DNA from: Donghicola sp041224595
GTDB taxonomy: Bacteria > Pseudomonadota > Alphaproteobacteria > Rhodobacterales > Rhodobacteraceae
Length of the DNA stretch: 64,000 nucleotides
Direction of reading: 5' to 3'
Assembly (NCBI RefSeq): GCF_041224595.1
Contig: NZ_JBGFGN010000135.1
Span: 53,665 to 117,664, forward strand
How positions within the stretch are numbered: position 1 is the first letter of the stretch; each line of letters starts with the position of its first letter. Below, in pieces: positions 59,901 through 64,000 of this stretch. Under the pieces are notes generated by a model. The model was not told the origin of the DNA. It saw only the letters and a program-made list of their open reading frames with translations, and searched no databases. The position numbers were made by a program, and so were the translations under genes.

Positions 59901-61456
59901 TTTCCGTCACATTGGACAAAATCTCTGCTCAAGATGTCACAGCGCTAGTAGAGGTGGATGGCGGAACTGCGCGGGGGACGGTCACAATTCCTGCGGGCGA
60001 AAGCGCCGCCAGCATCTTTGTCCGGGTCGAGGGCGATGACGTGGCCGGAGGGGACCGTTTGGTGAGTGTGTCACTCACTGACATTCAGGGCGCAAACCTC
60101 GGCGTAATTGATGCCGCTGCTATCCTGTTCGACAATGATACAGATGACGACATCGTAGAGGAGCCTGAGATTTTCTTCGAAGCCGTCGCAACCGCACGCT
60201 TCGATGATGTGGACGGAGGCTACTGGCAACGAGTCTTCGACTACGGGAATGGCGCGGCCGAAGATAATATTCTGTTGGGTCAGACGTGGAACAGCACAGA
60301 CATGCGGTTCGAGGTCTATGTGGGCGACGCCTCCTCGGTCGTCACGGCCTATGACGCGATCGTCGAAGGCGAGACCGCCGAATGGCGGGTCACTGTCGAC
60401 AGCGATGGCCTCATGACGATCTATAAAAACGGCAACCTGCTGGCCGAAGGTCCGGGGCAAGTTCCCGCAGATGTGGATCGAGAAGATCAGTTGATCGGTG
60501 AATCAAACTGGGCTGCGGACACGCCTTTGATTGGCGAGGTCAGCGCATTCCAGATCAACGAAACTGGGCCTTTGTCAGACAGTCCCGAAGCAGATGACCA
60601 ACAAGACGAGCTCAGCGTACTTGCCGAGTTTTACAGCATCGACCCAGTCGAGACCTTGGCAGAGATCGATTTTGGCGCTGCACCTGTCCACTCCGAAAAC
60701 GTGACATCTATCGACAACTACGCCGGTGGAGGATCTTTTTACGAGGGCGGTGACACAGACAACTTTGCAGCGCGCTACAGCGGAAGTTTCGAGGCTCCTA
60801 CGTCCGGCGACTACACCTTTTACCTGACCAGTGACGACGGCTCGCAACTAACGATCAACGGAGAACCGATCATTAACAACGATGGTCTACATGCCGCCGT
60901 CGAGCTTGAGGCAACCGTTTCACTGTCCGAAGGCCCCAACGTGATCGAACTCACTTATTTCGAACGGGGCGGTGACGCGACACTGGATCTGGACTGGAGC
61001 GGCCCTGCCTTCGACCGCCAGCAGATGGTATTCGGCGACGATGCAGAGCCCGAGCAAATCACTTTTGGCGACTCCGCATATATCTTGGGGACACCCGGCC
61101 AATCTTGGGAGGACGCAAATGCCGAAGCCCAAGCCATGGGTGGACAATTGGTCGAGATCAACAGCGCCGAGGAAAACCAGTTCATTCTAGAGAGCTTCGG
61201 CGGCTCCGATCCGATCTGGCTCGGGTTCACCGACAAAGAGACCGAAGGCCAATTCACCGGCTCCACCCAGAGCGCTTTGGACTTTATGAACTGGCTTGCC
61301 GGTGAGCCAAATAACGACGGTGATCAAGACTTTGCCATGATGGCCTCAGCCGATGGCAAATGGGATGACGCTTTGGAAGAAGGCGGAACCTTCTACAACG
61401 GCGAGTATTGGGAGGCCGGTCACGAGAATAAGACCGTGATCGAGTTTGTGATCTAA
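56954..61456 (+). CDS. Modular galactose/glyoxal-oxidase-like copper radical oxidase
   Basis: A 1500-residue protein. Order: LamG-like unit 1 (about 17-147); kelch propeller plus DUF1929 of galactose-oxidase type (about 150-650); LamG-like unit 2 (674-805) and unit 3 (824-955); Calx-beta-like (957-1063); LamG-like unit 4 (1074-1205); PA14-like (1218-1350); C-type-lectin-like with EPNN at 1451 (1368-1500). Putative oxidase residues are all present: Cys242 (TFCSNMS) and Tyr298 (ARWYPT) for the Cys-Tyr cofactor, Tyr504/His505 (RLYHSSH), and His589 (AMTHG). ATG 56954 follows an in-frame stop by 8 codons; no signal peptide is seen, so export, if any, is probably type I. The 251 bases upstream show no gene. 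Confidence 0.85.
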   Translation: MQSSLPSFSSEITIGYEFALAVSARFDDLSGVQQKVFDITDAETGTRLWLGQTAGNDMELGLVQDGVVTTLVAEDALIEGETGTWRVDFTPFGTMSLSLDGEVLAEADGALTASMDAPSVLIGQSTYAGDDDLIGHVGFLQTAPYGEGGEDPNLGMTGQWIQGDIGAASISATDLEGDGEFSGVIALTIIPLHSIVLPDGKVLGFGSTEAGMQGGQFVYSLFDPETGVEEVLPNTTGVNTFCSNMSLDPATGNVIIMGGDANGTGNVIAGINDVVVFDYQTRTIRDAELGDMEYARWYPTTVNLPNGEILCIGGRDGDYNGITLAEVYNAETGWRTLTDAEMPDFADVNDADRLNESWWYPHVFANSLGEVIVIEAEGDDIYRMTTEGTGSVEKIGQTGFDSYKLNSSIMYDVDQIAIIGDDGGIYTADISAVVPSFTKVAEIEGPRTNAGMIPLPDGRIAITGGGNTGYQGNDLESAVNTVTIWDPVNNSVEQEAEGELARLYHSSHLLLPDGTIWISGGGAPGPLANTNAELYAPDYLYDDDGSLAERPVIEDAPTNIAAGQSFQITVDDTSDISQITAVKSGAMTHGRNADGRFLELDHKVIDNTTIEITTPGATVMIGGLWMLYAVDDAGTPSVASMLGVDMDVEITETPPLEQDSLQYFNIDDDEITGAFDLSVEARFDDLGAGAWQRVFDFGNGEYQDNIWLGQVAGSDTMGFEVFNGAESARIEAPNAIVEGELAEWSVSVDANGLMQLWKDGALLAEGQGYVPADVDRALRYVGDSNWVNDTRLVGQVRNLEVVNEGDTAETAGQFTAPDPDPALVFEAEATVRYDDVEGGAWQRVFDFGNGPGADNLWLGQVYYSSDMRFEVIVNGTAMNVTAENALIEGETATWRATIDTTGWTRLYKDGALVAEALGQIPEDVDRANQLVGQSNWGGDTPLIGEVTEFDINETGPLDAPVLTLHAAADQTETDAGLNTTMVFSVTLDKISAQDVTALVEVDGGTARGTVTIPAGESAASIFVRVEGDDVAGGDRLVSVSLTDIQGANLGVIDAAAILFDNDTDDDIVEEPEIFFEAVATARFDDVDGGYWQRVFDYGNGAAEDNILLGQTWNSTDMRFEVYVGDASSVVTAYDAIVEGETAEWRVTVDSDGLMTIYKNGNLLAEGPGQVPADVDREDQLIGESNWAADTPLIGEVSAFQINETGPLSDSPEADDQQDELSVLAEFYSIDPVETLAEIDFGAAPVHSENVTSIDNYAGGGSFYEGGDTDNFAARYSGSFEAPTSGDYTFYLTSDDGSQLTINGEPIINNDGLHAAVELEATVSLSEGPNVIELTYFERGGDATLDLDWSGPAFDRQQMVFGDDAEPEQITFGDSAYILGTPGQSWEDANAEAQAMGGQLVEINSAEENQFILESFGGSDPIWLGFTDKETEGQFTGSTQSALDFMNWLAGEPNNDGDQDFAMMASADGKWDDALEEGGTFYNGEYWEAGHENKTVIEFVI

Positions 61457-61498
61457 CGGAGCGCTGATAATCGTTGGGAAATTCGTTTTCAGTCGAAA

Positions 61499-61574
61499 TG
61501 GTGCCCCCACACGGACTCGAACCGCGGACCTACTGATTACAAATCAGTTGCTCTACCAGCTGAGCTATAGGGGC
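61499..61574 (-). tRNA. tRNA-Thr (anticodon TGT)
   Basis: A 76-base cloverleaf on the minus strand. Acceptor stem GCCCCTA/TGGGGGC, D-arm AGCTCAGCTGGTAGAGC, anticodon stem ACTGA/TCAGT with loop TTTGTAA (anticodon TGT, reads ACA), TTCGAGTCC T-loop, discriminator A and an encoded CCA. It lies 43 bases after the oxidase stop. Confidence 0.97.
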
Positions 61575-61788
61575 ACTGGTGGTCCGTTTAAAACGGGTTT
61601 TCGTCCTGTGCAAGGTCATTTTCACCACTTCACTCGAAAAACTTTGCGGAAGCAGGATGAGACCAATCGCGCCTAAGTCCATGCGATCTCTACCAAAGCT
61701 GATGGCGCGCGTCGTGGGAATTTGCTCGACGCGGGGTGGTGCTTTGTTAGGGTGACTTCTCGCGAATGTCTTATGGGGAAACGCGCAT

Positions 61789-62481
61789 ATGTCGCAGAGT
61801 TACCTTTTCGAACCCGCGCCTCGTCCGACGGTTCCGATTGTCGGAATGGAAATGGTTTACCCAGTGCGACGGATTTACTGTGTGGGGCGCAACTACGCGG
61901 ATCATGCGCGGGAAATGGGGCATGACCCTGATCGAGAGCCGCCTTTTTTCTTTTCCAAGCCCGCTGACGCATTGGTCGTTGGAAGCGCACCAGTGGCCTA
62001 TCCGCCGCTGACCAAAGAACTGCATTACGAAGGAGAACTCGTTGTCGCGTTGGCGCGCGGCGGCCGGAATTTAAATCGAGAGGAGGCCGCAGCCGCAATC
62101 TCTGGTTTTGCCGTGGGGAACGACCTAACGCGGCGCGATATGCAGGCCGAGGCTAAAGCGTTGCGCCGCCCTTGGGATCTGTCCAAGGGATTTGATGGTT
62201 CAGCTGTTGTGGGGCCAATCTCTTTGGCCGACAGGGTTGGCGTTTGCGCACGGGGCCGGATCGCGAGCTACGTGAATGATGAACTTCGTCAGGACGCAGA
62301 CTTGGGCCAGATGATCTGGCCTGTGATTGACGTGATTCAGTTCCTGTCGCACAGCGTAACTCTGGCAGCTGGGGACTTGATCATGACGGGCACGCCGTCT
62401 GGCGTTGGCAGATTGGAACGGGGTGATGTGGTCCGAGTCGAGATTGAGAACCTAGAGCCCATCGAAACCCACATTCTGTAA
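61789..62481 (+). CDS. FAH-family hydrolase (fumarylpyruvate hydrolase-like)
   Basis: A 230-residue single-domain fumarylacetoacetate hydrolase family protein. Motifs: IYCVGRNYADHAREMGHD, PFFFSKPADALV, the metal site YEGELVVALARGG, GFAVGNDLTRRDMQ, WDLSKGFDGSAVVGPIS and LIMTGTPSGVGRL. The short form is typical of fumarylpyruvate/acylpyruvate hydrolases (NagK/FAHD1), which hydrolyse or decarboxylate 2-keto acids. TGGGGAA precedes the ATG. It is a single gene between the tRNA and the SorC regulator gene. Confidence 0.87.
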   Translation: MSQSYLFEPAPRPTVPIVGMEMVYPVRRIYCVGRNYADHAREMGHDPDREPPFFFSKPADALVVGSAPVAYPPLTKELHYEGELVVALARGGRNLNREEAAAAISGFAVGNDLTRRDMQAEAKALRRPWDLSKGFDGSAVVGPISLADRVGVCARGRIASYVNDELRQDADLGQMIWPVIDVIQFLSHSVTLAAGDLIMTGTPSGVGRLERGDVVRVEIENLEPIETHIL

Positions 62482-62580
62482 CAGTGCGCAGGCAAAACCG
62501 GTTCGTTCGCGGTGAATTTGTTGCAAGCCCCTGTTCCCATGTGGTTTAGCTATCTGCCAACGAAGTTCGGGAACACCGCT

Positions 62581-63522
62581 ATGTCCGCAGACAACAAAAC
62601 CCAAAAACGGTTGGATGACGTCGCTCGTGCGGCGTGGCTTTATTATATCGCGGGTAAAACGCAGGATGAGGTTGCGAGCGAGCTTGGTGTGTCACGGCAG
62701 TCTGCGCAGCGTATGGTCAGTCAGGCCATGTCATCGGGCATGGTCAAGGTGCGGGTGGATCATCCGATTTCAAAATGCTTGGATCTGGCGACAGCATTAC
62801 AGGATCGCTTCGGGCTCGAATTTTGCGAGGTAGTTCCGTTTGTCGCGGACGCAGCGGCCACGTCGACCGCGACGTCTTTTGCGACCGGAGACGTGATCGA
62901 AAGCTGGCTCAACCGCCCCGAGCCCTTGGTCATCGGCCTAGGGACAGGGCGAACATTACGCGCAGCTGTTGAGCATTTGCCCAACGTGGATTGCCGTCAG
63001 CACCGGATCGTGTCGCTGACGGGGAACATCGCGCCGGATGGCTCGACCGCCTATTACAACGTGCTATTCACCATGACCGAGAAAGTGTCCGCTGCCACCT
63101 ATCCGTTGCCAACACCCGTCATCGCGAACACGGTCGAAGAGAAGGAAATGCTGCTGGGACAGAAGACGATCGCCAGCACGCGGAACCTTGCTGCGCGGGC
63201 GGATGTAAAGTTCGTCGGGATCGGTGTGATTTCGGACGTGGCACCTTTGCGGATCGACGGCTTTGTCCCGCTAGAGACGATTGCTGCATTGCAAAATAAG
63301 GGTGCTGTGGGCGAAATCCTAGGTTGGACTTTTGACGCAGAGGGTCGCCTTCTGGAGGGGCTGACCAATGATCGTGTGTGTTCGACGCCGCTCGAATCAG
63401 GACTGACAATTGCTGCCGCCAGCGGCGTGACAAAGCTGCCTGCGATTCTCGGTGCAATCCGTGGTGGATTGGTGAACGGACTTGTCACCGACGAGGTGAC
63501 AGCGAAAGAGATGCTGACCTGA
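62581..63522 (+). CDS. SorC/DeoR-type sugar-binding transcriptional regulator
   Basis: A 313-residue regulator. N-terminal HTH at about residues 15-60 (AWLYYIAGKTQDEVASELGVSRQSAQRMV, split). The C-terminal sugar-phosphate-binding domain has VIGLGTGRTLRAAVEHL, NIAPDGSTAYYNVLF and GEILGWTFDAEG. SorC-type proteins respond to a phosphorylated sugar or polyol. In Rhodobacterales such a gene commonly precedes a sorbitol/mannitol ABC operon, as here. ATG 62581 was chosen; an upstream in-frame start would add 23 residues with no ribosome site. It ends at a strong terminator. Confidence 0.88.
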   Translation: MSADNKTQKRLDDVARAAWLYYIAGKTQDEVASELGVSRQSAQRMVSQAMSSGMVKVRVDHPISKCLDLATALQDRFGLEFCEVVPFVADAAATSTATSFATGDVIESWLNRPEPLVIGLGTGRTLRAAVEHLPNVDCRQHRIVSLTGNIAPDGSTAYYNVLFTMTEKVSAATYPLPTPVIANTVEEKEMLLGQKTIASTRNLAARADVKFVGIGVISDVAPLRIDGFVPLETIAALQNKGAVGEILGWTFDAEGRLLEGLTNDRVCSTPLESGLTIAAASGVTKLPAILGAIRGGLVNGLVTDEVTAKEMLT

Positions 63523-63552
63523 CAGCGCTAACAAAAATTCTAAAAATCTTTG

Positions 63553-63590
63553 AGCGATCGCCGTTTTTGTCGGCGGTCGCTTTTTCTTTT
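63553..63590 (+). terminator. Terminator of the SorC-type regulator gene
   Basis: An eleven-pair stem AGCGATCGCCG / CGGCGGTCGCT (one G-T pair) with a seven-base loop, followed by a T-rich run (TTTTTCTTTT). Confidence 0.92.
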
Positions 63591-63591
63591 G

Positions 63592-63597
63592 TTGACA
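63592..63597 (+). promoter_or_regulatory. Candidate -35 box for the binding-protein gene
   Basis: TTGACA immediately after the terminator T-run, 67 bases upstream of the binding-protein start. The -10 is not clear (GAGTAT at 18 bases spacing is possible). Weak support. Confidence 0.4.
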
Positions 63598-63663
63598 TCG
63601 CACCTCAGGTCGTACGAGTATTTGCCCACTGAAAGGGCAGATGCCCGATTTGGGAGGAATAAT

Positions 63664-63862
63664 ATGAAACGCACCTACGGCGCTCTTCTTGGCGCATGCG
63701 CAACCGTTGCCTTTGCTTCGGCCGCTTATGCAGAAACCATCACCATCGCGACTGTGAATAACGGCGACATGATCCGCATGCAGGGTCTGACCGATGACTT
63801 CACCGCAAAAACCGGTCACGAAGTTGAGTGGGTCACTCTGGAAGAGAACGTTCTGCGTCAGC
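63664..63862 (+). pseudogene. Polyol-type ABC solute-binding protein, truncated by insertion
   Basis: The first 66 codons of a sugar/polyol (sorbitol/mannitol SmoE-like) ABC binding protein. A signal peptide (MKRTYGALLGACATVAFASAAYA) is followed by ETITIATVNNGDMIRMQ and EWVTLEENVLRQ. The family normally continues with RVTTDIA, but after CAG C the sequence switches to a different one at 63863 and a TGA is met at 63865-63867. Full-length proteins have over 400 residues, so the gene is inactivated unless the element is excised. GGGAGGAATA precedes ATG 63664. Confidence 0.85.
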
Positions 63863-64000
63863 TGTGAACGGCGGAGCAATACTCGGCCACGGTAGCGACG
63901 GCATAGTGTTGTCGCGGGCGGCGTAAAAGTCGTCCACTTTTGCCCTTTCGGATTTCGGGAGGGCTTGGGGATATACACCGTGGACTTGTATTTGAAGGTG
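63863..64000 (+). mobile_element. Left end of an IS21-family insertion sequence (runs off the window)
   Basis: The element starts at TGTGAACGG. Two related 21-base repeats begin GGCGG and end GTCCAC/GGCCAC, at 63870-63890 and 63917-63937, 47 bases apart. Such spaced terminal repeats are the transposase binding sites of IS21-like elements. An istA start follows at 63980. Right end and target duplication lie beyond the window. Confidence 0.8.
63980..64000 (+). CDS. istA: IS21-family transposase IstA, first seven codons
   Basis: GTG start encoding VDLYLKV, which matches the usual IstA N-terminus (MDLYLKVRR type). GGGAGGG lies about 15-20 bases upstream. The gene continues outside the window, so only the identity of the start can be supported. 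Confidence 0.6.

Noticed and set aside
61499..61574. tRNA-Thr as an integration site with a flanking island
   Set aside because: No integrase, no duplicated tRNA 3' end within view; the IS21 element lies 2.3 kb away and does not use tRNA genes.
1..64000. CRISPR arrays, prophage, rRNA
   Set aside because: No regularly spaced repeats, phage genes or rRNA segments were seen. The only tRNA is at 61499-61574 and no integrase lies next to it.

Overview
The window looks like chromosome of a marine alphaproteobacterium of the Rhodobacterales (Roseobacter group). This rests on several things: GC-rich coding sequence, a GapR/DUF2312 protein, the aerobic (CobG/CobF/CobN) cobalamin pathway with a DUF1636 protein, a symporter-fused histidine kinase, an XRE regulator of the ScfR type, abundant TRAP/ABC uptake genes, and tandem ATGA/TGATG gene overlaps. 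The species cannot be named from sequence alone.

Layout. (1) 0.1-0.9 kb: exported intradiol dioxygenase-like protein. (2) 0.9-23.1 kb: a large sugar-acid catabolic island. It holds dehydrogenases (DenD-, IdnD-, gluconate-5-dehydrogenase-, hydroxyisobutyrate-dehydrogenase- and Gfo/Idh/MocA-like), dehydratases/aldolases (KDA-dehydratase-like DapA family, IlvD/Edd, UxaA, RraA), two FAH-family enzymes, a FAD-linked lactate/glycolate-type oxidase, AzlCD, an EamA permease, a TRAP transporter and a GntR/FCD regulator. Five perfect copies of the palindrome TGGTATACCA sit in the three divergent promoter regions of this island. They match what I know of UxuR/ExuR-type operators and very probably define a local regulon of the GntR protein. 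(3) 23.2-38.3 kb: aerobic cobalamin cluster, DUF1636-cobW-cobN-cobG-cobH-cobI-cobJ-(cobK reversed)-cobL-cobE-cobM-cobB-cobA-cobF-VOC protein, headed by a cobalamin riboswitch on the minus strand, with cobO divergent. cobK and cobL start on one shared CATG. (4) 38.5-43.7 kb: branched-chain amino acid/amide type ABC transporter (SBP-livHMGF). (5) 43.9-49.7 kb: XRE regulator, receiver protein, small membrane protein, sodium-symporter-like histidine kinase and a FliM/FliN-like protein. (6) 49.7-51.9 kb: sulfur-related cluster (DUF442 phosphatase/sulfurtransferase-like, two YeeE/YedE halves, persulfide-dioxygenase-like MBL protein). (7) 52-56.7 kb: TraR/DksA-type zinc finger protein, small membrane protein, GapR, sulfotransferase-like protein, orphan Fe3+-type ABC permease, LysE exporter. 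(8) 57-61.5 kb: a 1500-residue modular galactose/glyoxal-oxidase-like copper radical oxidase. (9) 61.5-64 kb: tRNA-Thr(TGT), another FAH hydrolase, a SorC-type regulator and the first 66 codons of a polyol-type ABC binding protein that is cut by the left end of an IS21-like element running off the window.

How it works together. Acid sugars are probably taken up by the TRAP system, oxidised at C5 or C4, dehydrated by IlvD/Edd, UxaA or DapA-type enzymes and cleaved by FAH enzymes to pyruvate plus hydroxyacids. The FAD-linked oxidase would take up lactate or glycolate. Substrates are inferred from families and not proven. The most interesting items are the TGGTATACCA regulon (including its unexpected AzlCD/exported-protein/RraA operon), the modular copper oxidase, the cobK-cobL head-to-head overlap and the IS21 disruption.
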